Below, one piece after another: positions 36,463 through 49,200 of a stretch of 64,000 bases of DNA. Origin of the DNA: Sthenelais limicola. Lineage: Eukaryota; Annelida; Polychaeta; Phyllodocida; Sigalionidae. The translations under genes and the position numbers were made by a program. The stretch's first letter is position 1; every line of letters begins with the position of its first letter. The notes under the pieces are model-generated. The model had not been told where the DNA came from. It did no database searches and was given only the letters and a program-made list of their open reading frames with translations. The stretch lies in the NCBI GenBank assembly GCA_942159475.1, contig OW804100.1:5658127-5722126 (forward strand), in the 5' to 3' direction.

Positions 36463-38178
36463 GTTGGCGGAGAAGGAATGAGTTTGTTCGTGCAAAACCT
36501 CGTGGTCTAACGTTAGTCCGTATTGTTGGCCCTGACCCAGGGTCACAATGCTGGAACGGTGTAATTCCTTTTATGTTCACCGTGTCGGAGGTCAGTGAGG
36601 TAGTGGAGGTGGGCCTAGGCCTATATAATATAGATCTCCACGTCCCTTACCCACTGAATTAGTTGTTATTGTTGTTGTTGATCCGGAGCGCAACAGTTGT
36701 CGACATGCCGCTGGTGGACGTTTGTGTTCAACTTGTTTACTTGGTTACTGCCCACTGCATGGTGTCGCTACCTTCCGGCAATGTCAGGAACTGGGCGAAT
36801 TTCTAGTTCACTAATTGAAGGCCTGTGGCGCCACGTGGAATGCTAAATCCACTTTGTCTGCCTTTTCATATGATTTGATAATTAGATGAACGTTTATTTG
36901 GCCTAATGTATACCGTATAATTATGGGCAAATCGCTTCTAGTAGGGCGAGGACTATCAGCAGTTTTATTAGTAGCCCGAATTTACACATGTATGGAGTCT
37001 AAGCCTATTCTGAACGTCTGGCCAGAAAGTTTTGTTTTGGCCTAAGCCTATTTAGGCCTACACAAGAGATAGGCTATATCTCTATCTCGCAATGAAAGCT
37101 ATCACGTTATAATGTAAAACTTGTCCAATAAAATTTGTAAAAAAAACAATCTCTTCTCACTCTTAGCCCTACCCTTTAGACCTACATATATTCTATATTA
37201 GGCTAGTGTTGTGCGCGTAGCTGCGGATCTTTATGCTATTGGTGATTGACTTGGGACTAGGGTGTATATATTTAGCTATAGATGTTATAAGCATAGGGTA
37301 GTCGGCTGTCCTGTGGTATATTCCTTATAGTATTCCTTGGGATTCATATCATCGGTAGATATATACATTATATTGTATGGTGAATCATCCTGGTGATTAT
37401 ATATTATGCTTAGGAGTTGTAGAAGTAATGTAGAAGTAAGCAACACAAAGAACTTAGTTTGTATCACTACTACTTGTATTGTGCTGCACAGGGTGTACAG
37501 GCCCGGAGGCCGTACACCACTGAGGTACATCTATCCTCTCTCTCTATATATATAACATTTTTATTTCAATACATTTCATACATATCTCCTTGTACATAGG
37601 TTGTATACATATTTTCATGAATCAAAAAGGGGTGAAACGTCTTCTACACTTAGGTTTTCCTGACGACCCTAACTAAATAAAATAACTGTCTCATCTTATC
37701 AAGCGTTGTTTGTAGTTTCATTTTTCATTGTCCTCTTATATAACTATCTTATATTTGATATTTTTTAGTCTTTTGAGTCTATAAGTGTTCATGCACTCTC
37801 CTTGTGTTTTGTAATTTTATGTCATGTCTTGCTGGTTTTCTCAATGCATGCGACCATGATATATATATACTCAGGTGGGGAGTGTCGGGTGTATTCATTG
37901 GTGGGCTCCCTGTCCTATCTCCTACCATTTATCCCTGGCCCCTCCCATCCCCGTGGCTTGTGCCTTACCAAAAGTTAAATATCCTACCCCACTACCCCCC
38001 TGTGTTAACTATGGTTACCACACTAGTATTCATTACTTTGGGTTGAGTACTATAGTATGAGCGTTTTCCACATGACCTAGGCTATAGTCAGTGCTTCTTG
38101 TAATCAATACATTTTATGATGCCGATGAACACTAACACAAAATAGGATTTTTAAATCTTTCTTTTGAAAAATATAGGA
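36463..38178. other. Region between the FADS start and the SLC22 gene end
   Basis: This should hold the FADS promoter. The part next to exon 1 is relatively GC-rich with CpG sites. The rest shows no exon or intact transposon. Confidence 0.45.
36619..36633 (-). promoter_or_regulatory. Possible TATA-like element of the FADS gene
   Basis: The minus strand reads CTATATTATATAGG about 160 nt upstream of the FADS start codon. Position and sequence would suit a core promoter, but AT-rich strings are common here. Confidence 0.25.
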
Positions 38179-38184
38179 TTTATT
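38179..38184 (-). terminator. Candidate polyadenylation signal of the SLC22 gene
   Basis: AATAAA on the minus strand, 104 nt past the SLC22 stop codon. Confidence 0.5.
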
Positions 38185-38287
38185 GATTAACGGCCAGTCT
38201 GATTCTAGGGACATGATTTATCGAGTTTAAATTGTGGTGACGTTTGACCAATCACACAAGAAACCGTTGAACATTTTTCTCATCTTT

Positions 38288-38390
38288 TTAGAATTTTCCC
38301 ATGTAGAATGCCTCACTGTGTTTCTCTGTGCCCGACTCCTTGGCAACATCATCAGTATGGGGACCCGGCATTTGCGTCCTTTCCGGTTCC
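38288..38390 (-). CDS. SLC22 A exon 12 (C-terminal tail)
   Basis: Acceptor 'tttgtcttcag'; the first base completes Lys533. It encodes EPERTQMPGPHTDDVAKESG and ends EAFYMGKF, stop TAA at 38288-38290. It is a short hydrophilic cytoplasmic tail, 2.6 kb from exon 11; phase and acceptor support it, family conservation does not extend here. Confidence 0.75.
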
Positions 38391-40215
38391 CTGAAGACAA
38401 AAATCATAAATTATTATGTGAATTTAAAGTCAGAATCATTGACTGAAATAATTGCTAAGAAATCATCACGATCAATCAAGTCAGAAAATAACCAAGAGTC
38501 GTTTATTTTCTTATTAATATTTCCACTACAACCGAGTTTGCATGCACCAATGTGATGCGCAGCATACACAATTTTAAAATAAAAATATTTTAAATCATTT
38601 AAAAATAATTATGTATCGCACTGGGCAACCTGAGTCAATTTCAAAAGGTCGATGATATCATCCTTTCACCTATTCAACATTCAGCCCCAATATGCGATCT
38701 TTTATAGTAAAATGAGTCAAAAGTCGCAAAAAATGAATTTTGAGATATATCATCATATTTGAAAAGATGAGATCAAGCCAATTCCAATGATAGTAAACAC
38801 TATAATTATGACCTCCAATAAGTATTTCTATATTTTAAGCTTGATATTATTATTTTTTAAAAAAAGGTTTGCAATATATCTGGGCCGATATTTACAAGTA
38901 AAGTAACTAAATATACCGGTACTCTATAGGATGACCTTATCACATATACCTCCCCGTCCTGAGCATCTTCCTCCACCCAATGTTTAATAGCAGGAGACCC
39001 ATTACACACGTGTGTGATTTTAACTTGAAATGATACAATGTGTGCAATAGATCTTCCTATGAAATCAAGTAATCTTTAATTAAGGATTAATGACCAGCAT
39101 TTCTGGCCTGCTGCTTCACTGCTGGTGGCTGGTGTATGATCTTGAGGTGGTGGGTTATACACCATCAGTATACAGGCCTACACTAGCTTACACTTGCAGG
39201 TCAGAGGTTATACACCATCAGTATACAGGCCTACACTAGCTTACACTTGCAGGTCAGAGGTTATACACCATCAGTATACAGGCCTACACTAGCTTACACT
39301 TGCAGGTCAGAGGTTATACACCATCAGTATACAGGCCTACACTAGCTTACACTTGCAGGTCAGAGGTTATACACCATCAGTATACAAGCCTACACTAGCT
39401 TACACTTGCAGGTCAGAGGTTATACACCATCAGTATACAGGCCTACACTAGCTTACACTTGCAGGTCAGAGGTTATACACCATCAGTATACAGGCCTACA
39501 CTAGCTTACACTTGCAGGTCAGAGGTTATACACCATCAGTATACAGGCCTACACTAGCTTACACTTGCAGGTCAGAGGTTATACACCATCAGTATACAGG
39601 CCTACACTAGCTTACACTTGCAGGTCAGAGGTTATACACCATCAGTATACAGGCCTACACTAGCTTACACTTGCAGGTCAGAGGTTATGCACCATCAGTA
39701 TACAGGCCTACACTAGCTTACACTTGCAGGTCAGAGGTTATACACCATCAGTATACAGGCCTACACTAGCTTACACTTGCAGGTCAGAGGTTATACACCA
39801 TCAGTATACAGGCCTACACTAGCTTACACTTGCAGGTCAGAGGTTATACACCATCAGTATACAGGCCTACACTAGCTTGCACTTGCAGGTCAGAGGTTAT
39901 ACACCATCAGTATACAGGCCTACACTAGCTTACACTTGCAGGTCAGAGGTTATACACCATCAGTATACAGGCCTACACTAGCTTACACTTGCAGGTCAGA
40001 GGTTATACACCATCAGTATACAGGCCTACACTAGCTTACACTTGCAGGTCAGAGGTTATGCACCATCAGTATACAGGCCTACACTAGCTTACACTTGCAG
40101 GTCACAAATGGAGGTTATTAATTAATACTGTGCGTCTCTACCTCATGCATGTATGCATGTATGTATTTTTTTTTTGGACAAAATTTATTCAGGTAAACAG
40201 ACAGTGACATGTATG

Positions 40216-40249
<34 letters not shown>

Positions 40250-43200
40250 TGTATGTATATGTGTGTGTGTATGTGTGTATATAGTTTATTTCCAGTAAAG
40301 AGATACAGAGTTATATAAACAGATGTCTGGAAAAAGGATGGTCTCCATCTGCACTAATCGTAGCTCTTCCAGGAGGTCCTATACTACATTTGATAATAAT
40401 TTTGACTATGAAATTAATAACAATGGTATACTATACATGGACTAGTGCCGGTTAGACCGGCTTAAGTAGCATAAATATAAATATTAGTCCTACTCAGCTC
40501 TCGTATTGTACGAGTTGGCGATTATTCTTATCACAGTGATGCACTTTACAAATTATTGTGCCCATTGTAATTCTATAGCCCCTGGATCATTCAAGGTAGA
40601 GACTATCCATGATTGACATCTAAAGAGCCTAGTCCACTATTAAACTGATTCTCATGAGATGTTGCACCGCAGAGGACTCTTTTCCACCAAATTCTGTAAG
40701 AATTGCATGAGGATCGGCTTAGTGGACTAGGCCCTTAAGTTGGCCACAGGGCAATAGGGTATTAATTAGCAAATCAGGGGTGAAGTTGTCAGAAAATGTA
40801 CAATTCACCTTCACCAAACCTCTCAAATAACCCACATTTCAGACGAAAATAAAGTTCAAAATATAGTCCAACGTAACCAAACGGGTTGCCAGAATCAATG
40901 GAAGCCGAATATACTCGAATTTACCTAGTATTGACCAATTTCAGCCTAATTTAGGAGAATTTACTAAATATGTACAGCTGCCAATTGTACATTTTCTGAA
41001 AATCTGACCCATATACCATAAACTTACTTTCTCTGCGTGTCAGCCCTTCTCTCAACTGCCTCCAGTGTATCCGGTAGGGGGCGTCCCTTGGTTTCCGGTA
41101 GTAAGAGATTCAATATGGCCGCCACAATAGCCAGCGAACCCAGCAGTACTGAAGGTAAGGGAGGCCAGGTTGATTGCTAAAAATAGAAACATGACGTCCA
41201 GAAAGAGTGGCAATATGCTAGCGCTGGCCTGAACGCCTAATTTTTCCTTTAGTATTATCGATAGCCCATTGAGTATCGATGGGTAATTATGTGTAAAACA
41301 TTATATGGATATTATGTTGTTTCTCCTGCCTTTCCCATCACCACCTACCACGCCAACCCACCGCCGTCCTGGTCGCATAGAATGACATAGCATTTATGCG
41401 ACCCAAAAATAAAAACATATGCTGCGTGACCCAGGCGAGGCTAGAGCACCCAACCTATTGGTAGAGGGGCGAGTGCCCTACCACTGAGCTATCTCCCCTC
41501 GTGGTGAAACCGTCGCATAAAGAGCTGTTACAAACACAGCCTAGCTTGCATGGCAGAGGAAGGAAAAATGTCCATATCTCCTTTATTCATGCTATGATGA
41601 CTGTGTTACTTTAAAACATTGAAGTAGAGGGGTTTAGGGGGCGTTCTGGGGCAACAGAAATGAGTAGATGTATCAGATCACTGTAAAAAGGTGATCGTGT
41701 GCCGTTTTGAGCAACTAGCCTTTCTCTGAATGGAGTGACTGGCGGTGACGCCTCGGGATTTGATGTACCTAGCGGCACCTGGTGCCACAACTGGAGTCAC
41801 CATGGCGTCAAGTTTATTATTATTATAATACTTTTATTCCAAATCAATAACATTACAGTTACATAGTCGAAAAATATCAGAATAGGTTGCAGCCCTCAGC
41901 TCACTCGCAGGTTTTCCTGAGTCCCATAATCCCATGCGAATCAAGATTCAAAATGGCGGCTATGCAACTCCCCTATTGTGACCTAGTGGAGGAGCCACAT
42001 GAGAGCCACATTCACTTAAATATGAATATCCGTATAAATTGGGTATTCATTAGTATGAATAAAAGTTATCAATAACATCAACGTGCATCTTTTAATAAAA
42101 AAAAATAATTAAAATTAATTTGAATTAAGATTAAAATTAATTTAAATTTAACTTAAATTAAAGATTAAATCAAAGGTTAATATTAATTAAAATTAAAATT
42201 CCAAAGACAAGTCAACACTAACCAAAGGTCCGCCCATGTACGGACTCCCCATCGAACCAACAAAGGACATCGTGCTGGAGAAACCAATGGCAACCTGACG
42301 TAGACCGGTCGGGTAGAGTTCAGCCGTGAAGGTAAAGACCACCGCTAAAGCAGCTGATACAGCTCCTTTACCAGTTATAGACAACAACGTCACCAGCCAG
42401 CTAAGGTCTGTCAGGACAAACAATGATTTAGAGAATTGAATATATTGATCAGATACTAGATTATAGGTAGAACAGAATAGAATAGAACAATCTTTTTATT
42501 CATCAAGGGTTTACAAATTTCACGACAGGTCGACAAACTTCTGGGAACCATTAATAAGGATTTTTATTCCACGATTTGGCCATGAGCGGACAGTATAATC
42601 GATATACTTGCCGCTCACAAGGTGTACAATATAAACTCCCTGTATTGTACAGTGACGTCATGACCGTTCGAGACTATCGGTGAGCTATGCGAACAACACA
42701 ATTTGATGAAACAGATCAAATAAAGTTGTAATGAGTTAAGAATCATGGAATAAAAGCAAGAATAGCACAGTATCCCGTCTTCGGCGGCCTATATTCCCCT
42801 CGTATGGCCGAAAACAACGAGGCCGTAGGCCTCGTTGTTTTCGGCCATACTCGGAGAATATAGCCCCCCTCATACGCGATACTATGCCGTTCTTGCTATA
42901 ATACCCAGATCTTCCACTACTGGGAAGAACTAATACATAATAAGACATAATAATATATAATAATCCATATAATATAAAGCTAGAGCGATTTCTACAAAAA
43001 GAGGTAAAAAAGAAAAGGTAGAAAGAAGGGTTTCTTTGTCCGGAATGTTCTAGGAATTTGTTGTATTACAAACCACTTTACTGATCTGTAGAGGTCTGTC
43101 CCCCCTCTCTGGATGTCGTCGTATGTGGTTTGTGAAGGTTTTTGGGGTGGAAATGTGATTTTGAAGCCTTTTTTAAATCGGGATATCCACACTCTATTTA

Positions 43201-46200
43201 TAGCCTGGGAAAGCCCCTGTGAGATACTACGTCATTTCCCACAAACTACATCCAGGGAAACCTAACTACAGAGATGCCAAGTTTTTTGGGGAATTTTATG
43301 ATGAATACCAGGTCATATTAGTCAACAAAACTAGAAAAATCCAGCAGAGGACGCAATAGCACTATGAGGGGATTTAGTCATTAAGTAAGTAAGTAGTTAG
43401 TAAGGTAAGTCTAATCAAGAGAAATTAGTCAAAATCGCATAGACCTCCTGTTTGATTAGAATTAATGAGGGACATGTTACATTTAGTGTGACGTTTAGCA
43501 TACAGGTGGAGCATGAGGAAAAGGGGAGGGAGAGGGGGGAAATCGGAGATAGGGTTGGGAGAGAAAAACAGGTATGAGGGACAGAGAAGAGGGGGAGGGA
43601 AAAGAGGGAGAGGGGGAAGTGTGGGGAGAGAGGGTTTGCTAGTGTGATATAAGAAGGTTAATAAAAGGGCAGGATATGTCATACATCTGAGATCTCCAGT
43701 ACAGGAATATTACAGATGCTGGTGTTCAATGTGGATGTAACCATGTTTTTGGTTTGATTCCAGTACAGGAACTCAACATGATGTTTTATAGGCATTTAGT
43801 CCCCGTTGGTTGGTCTGAGCTGGCCCGTTATAGACGCATAGAGGGCCAGTGGTCACTACCGGTCCCGCTGGCCCTCTATGCCTAGAGAACTTCCGGTAAA
43901 CAGCCCAACCAACGGGGACTAAAGCCATTAGAGCCTTTGTTTATTGTCCTCGCTGGCCCTCTATGCCTTCGGAAACCTGTCTCGGCCTCCGGCCTCGACA
44001 GGATTCCCGTCAGGCATAGAGGGCCAGCTCGGACAATAAACTCAGGCTCTAATTGCCCAATAGCCTTCCCACAGCTCCCATTGGAGCGTGGGTAACCCTA
44101 CACCCCTACACCCTACACCCCTACACCCCAATGGGAGCTGTGGGAAGGCTATATATAACAACGACATATTAATGACATCAGTTTTAATAATAACAACATT
44201 AATTAACGACAGTAGTTATAATTTCATTTGCTTAATTAAATAGCAATTAAAGAACCGTTTTCTATACACCGATGCTTCCAATAATTGAGATCATGTGGGT
44301 CAGATTTTCAGAAAATGTACAATCTACAGTTCTACATATCTCTCAAATTCTGCTAAATTAGGGTGAAAAATGATAAATACTAGGTATATCTGATTGTATT
44401 CTGTATTGTATTCATTCAATAAATCTGTCTGGTTATGTTAAACTGTATTTTGAACCTGATTTTCGTCTTAAATTTGGGTTATTTGAGAGGATTGGTGAAG
44501 GTGAATTGTACATTTTCTGAAAATCTGACCCACGTCTCTTGTACAACATATTTTTAAATTAATCCTTATGTGAATGATACAAACCTTGCCCACTTTCTTA
44601 TAGCGATGCTCGTTTAAGTACTTCAAATGAGATCAAACTGTGAGCAGAACCTCAGACTTATTTACTGAGCGGTTAGATCATGAGGTTGTGGTTGTGAGGC
44701 ATATCTATGGCTCCCGTGAACCAGGCCTGGTTCAAGAAGCGGTAGACATGCTGAAGGACCAGAACCTCATGATCTAATGGCTTTAGTCCCCTTTTGTTGG
44801 GCTGTTACTGTCATTAACAACAAATTATAAATGATTTCGAAACAAAATGAACCAGTGGAAAGCCATGATCTTGCCGTTTTGAGCAGTAAAATATTGTTTT
44901 GTATTTTCGTTGATGTAAGCGAACGGAATTGCAACACTAGTACAACTGCATGGTCTGTATACATGTGTATAACTGTCCCAGCCAACCCAACAAATGGGGA
45001 CTAAATGCATATAACTCTCCCGGCCAGCCCAACAAACAGGGACTAAGTTTGAATACTCTCAAGAACTGTGCACATGGTTTGAGATGAGAGGCTTCCCCCT
45101 CGTTTGAAGGCGCTGTCTCAACTTTGGGCCTAGACTGTTACCTTGTGATGATAAGAATGGCACAGTGCCCAAACTTGTGGTGGCGCAGAGTAGGAGGCAG
45201 CCGGCGAGACTCCACCGGCGTCCTATGTAGGTCATCATTAGCAGAGCAAAGCAATTGGCTGGCACCTCAATGAAACCCATTAGAGAACCATTGAGGTAAA
45301 TATTACCCACCAGATCACCTATATGCAGTCCAATAGCCCAATATGTGACGGAGATCACAGTCCTGTTTGAAAGAGAAATAATTGTAGATAGGTAACATTA
45401 AATGGGTCAGATTTTCAGAAAATGTACAATTCACCTTCACCAATTCTCTCAAATAATACAGATTTAAGACAAAAATCAGGTTCAAAATACTGTTCAACAT
45501 AAACAAACAGACTGTTTGAATCCAATACCAAATATACCCATATATACCTACACTGCCCTGGTTCGGCAAGTATAATTACGGCGCAGCGCGGGCAACACCT
45601 GTTTCAAATGTGTAATTGGCCGCGCCATAGATTTACATTTGCACCGTAACTCAGGCCACCGTAGCCACGCGCAACAGTAGCCATGTGCTCCGTAATCGGG
45701 GGAGGTGTAATTCAGGATTCATAGCTCAGATTTACAGTATGAAAAAAAAGCTGTGAGACCAGACTGAGATTCGAGCTGTCAACCTATGCTCTCTGGGCCA
45801 GTGTGCTAACCACTATACTACGGCCTGGCTGTGTGAGAGAGAGAGAGAGAAACAGAGTCCAGTTTATACATAGCTCTGATAAATGTAACAGATCTATAGG
45901 ACAGCTCTGATAAATGTAACTAAATGTAATAAATAGGATAGCTCTGATAAATGTAACAGATCTATAGGACAAGCAGGAATCCGCTGTTATCCTTCTCCCT
46001 CTTTCTGTGAGGAAAGAGCGAGAAAATGAGGGAGAGGGGAAGGGAGGCGAGAGGGAAGAAAGCTGAAGAAATTTACTTACAGTAATTACACTTTTATCTT
46101 GATATGTTTCATTCCACTATTAAGCAAGATCATCTTACACTAATAATAATAATATACTTGACTACTAAATCATTCCAACACATCATAATGGACGTTTATT

Positions 46201-49200
46201 TCTACTCTGTCTGTCTCACTCTCTGTCTGTCTCTTTCTCACTTTCGTTCACGCACCAAGGAGGGCGGGTAACTTTTGGGTTTTACCCGCCCGTATCGTTT
46301 TTTATTTTTTATTTGGCGGCGGGCGGGTGCTAATTTCGTACTCTGTATTACCTTGAATAAGGGCCCAACTTAGGCCCTATGTAGGCTATACATGTTTAAA
46401 GTTAAATATATTTATTTGCTGACATATTGATATAATAGGGCGTGCCCCTATAAATATATACTTCTATTATATTGCATATAGTTATGGTGTAGTTTACCAG
46501 ACACTGCTATTTCGTTCATCAATGCTACAATGAAATGTGTATTCATTTCCACACCTTCATGCTTTGTTATAGCTAGTGATATATATAGCCATAGGACTGG
46601 TTAAGACAAAAGCTACACAAGCTTTCCCACATGGGCGCTAATCTACGGCGCTGCACTGTATATCTACCCAAAGTGAGGGGGAACAAAGCAAAGGCCAATT
46701 ACACTTATTCTGACGGTGCCCCGCCATAGTTCTACGCTTTTTCAGGACAGTGTAGTGTTGATGATTTTTTAGTCCAATTTAGCAGAATGTACAAAATATG
46801 TTCATCTGTCAATTATACATTTCTGAAAATCTGACCCAAATGCTTAATCAAATGTCGCTAGGTAACCTTAATAACTTGTAAACTTAGATCTCAGCTAGAT
46901 CTCAGCTAAGAAGCAATTGTACTTGTTTATATAACTTAGATCTCAGCTAGATCTCAGCTAAGAAGCAATTGTACTTGTTTATATAGAAACGATATTCTGT
47001 GTCCATCTTCGCCGGGATGACACTCATTGAGATAGAAAAAAAGGTTATTTTATCTTTAGTATTTCGCACTGAAATGTACTCCATGATGTAGTTTTAGGAA
47101 ACAAACAAAGAATAGTTTTAAGGTTGAAAAGAAGGCATGGGCTGGAAGAGATCCCTGGATAATTTCATAACCTTATGTCCATGTAAGTTCTTTGAAAATA
47201 AAGAATTAGTTGAATTGAATTGAATTGAAATGAAAAACCTCTAAGCTAAATAAAAGGAAAATTGAGCACTCTAAATTGCAATATACAATGCATGATTTAA
47301 AATAAAACAATGAACTGGGCTATGAAAGCAACCGTTAAACCAAACATTTTGAATTAATCTATCAATGAAATTAACGTAAAACCTGTGTCAAGAGTTTAAC
47401 TAATCTTTTTACCATTGATATAGCGATATTAGAATATATCTCCTCAATAAAGGATGCCGCAGGAGCAATGTGGTTTCTAACTTTGATACTGACTCTCCAG
47501 CATGATCTGAAAAGAGGTTGATGAACATGTTATATCATGAATGAAAGATATGACATGTTTGAGATAATATCATTTTATTTTCATATTGCTTTCTTTTTAT
47601 AAAAGGCAACGCCCAGAAACATCCATGTTGGATAGCGCGTATTTTCATGTAACTGTTAAATATCTATTGGCCTTTAAATGAATAAAAAAAAGAAAAGAAT
47701 AAAAAGAATGATTTACGAGGTTCATACATACTAGACATGCACAATTCAATGTTACCTGTATCGTGTTCATTGCTTCTCACAAGATAAGTTGAAAGTTGAG
47801 TATCCTTTAGTCCCATATTGAGAACACAAGATGTACGGGTCAGTTTTTCAGAAAATGTACAATTCACCTTCACCAATTCTCTCAAATATCACAAATTTAA
47901 GACAAAAATCAGGTTCATAATACTGTTCAACATAACCAAAGAGATTGTTCGAATCAAGGCAATACCAAATATACCCATATACCTAGTGTTGATAATTTTT
48001 CAGTCCAATTTAGAAGAATTTACGAAATATGTTGATCTGCCAATTGTACATTTTCTGAAAATCTGACCCAATAGTGATATCATCTGTGACAGATTGCTAT
48101 AAAATATTATTAGCATCAGAATGTATCATTACCTTCTTTTGTATTGTTTTCAATGATGTCTTCTGGTAACGTTTGGTTATTCTTTTCAGCCATGTACTTC
48201 AGAATCCTGTGAGCCTTTTCCGTCTTATTAACAGAGAGTAACCATCTTGGTGATTCAGGAATCCACCTTGAAAATACCATGTATAAATACCACTCATAAA
48301 TGTATTGGGGTTCACGCATTTATTGGGATTTATTATGTGCACATTCCATTTGAGAGGTGGGATAACTGGGGTGAAATAAAAATATTTTTACCGTATGTGT
48401 ACAATAAAAATTCGAATTGGGTTTGCTTTTACCTTTTAGATACTTTATGACGGTTCAAAACCAAAAATAAAGGTTTATATATCAATATTTGTCTATGCTA
48501 GGGGCATATAATAAATAGTGAATGGAACTCGGTACTAGTAATTGTATATTTATTGGATGAGATTGTTACAGTCTCGTCCAATAAATTTTCAATTACTAGT
48601 ACCTAGTTCCCTTCACTCTATGAATTGCACTTTTTTGCTCCAGCAACATCAGTGTGTACAACATGTACATAGAGAGAATGAAACAAGCAGGCAATAACCG
48701 AAAATATGTTGGACAAGATTCGTTCGCATAAGCAGGCAGAGTGCTTATGCAGACAAATCAAGTCCAATAGATTTTTTATTATTGCAGGCGAGTTTCCATT
48801 CTATATTTATATATAATAAATATAGAATGGAACTCATCATACTGATCTAAAGAATCAGTTCTATTATGTTAAACTGCTTTTTGAAGCTCATGGGCATAAA
48901 AATTGATGTGTAAAATCTGAAAAAAGTAGCTGCGCATATAATAAAATGTTATATTACTGCACTGCAAGATTGTTATTATTGTCTTACAATATAACATTCC
49001 AAGGAGATAGAATTCCAAATGTGATGTGTTGCAAACAAATGAGTCACAAGTCGCACAAATTGGATTTTGAGATATCATCATACTTGAAAAGATGAGATCA
49101 ATCCGATTCCAATGATAGTAAATAATAAGTATTTCTATATTTCAAGTTTGATATTTTCATTTTCGGAAAAAAAGTTTGCAATATTTTTGGGTGGACAATT

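Larger units (their letters stand above)
45404..46836. mobile_element. MITE family 1, copy 13, split by a 1.2-kb insertion
   Basis: The left part ends at 45550 and the right part resumes at 46755; together they form one element flanked by AAAT on both sides. It starts 41 bp upstream of exon 9. Confidence 0.85.

Noticed and set aside
41437..41510. A functional tRNA gene on the minus strand
   Set aside because: The A-box-like part is good, but there is no proper B box or cloverleaf, and the same sequence is part of a repeated element at 56.7 kb.
43425..43682. Proline- and leucine-rich minus-strand frame
   Set aside because: It arises from a purine-rich low-complexity tract without splice or homology support.
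44092..44131. Telomeric repeat
   Set aside because: CCCTACACC units are few, irregular and enclosed in a hairpin; they do not match TTAGGG-type arrays.
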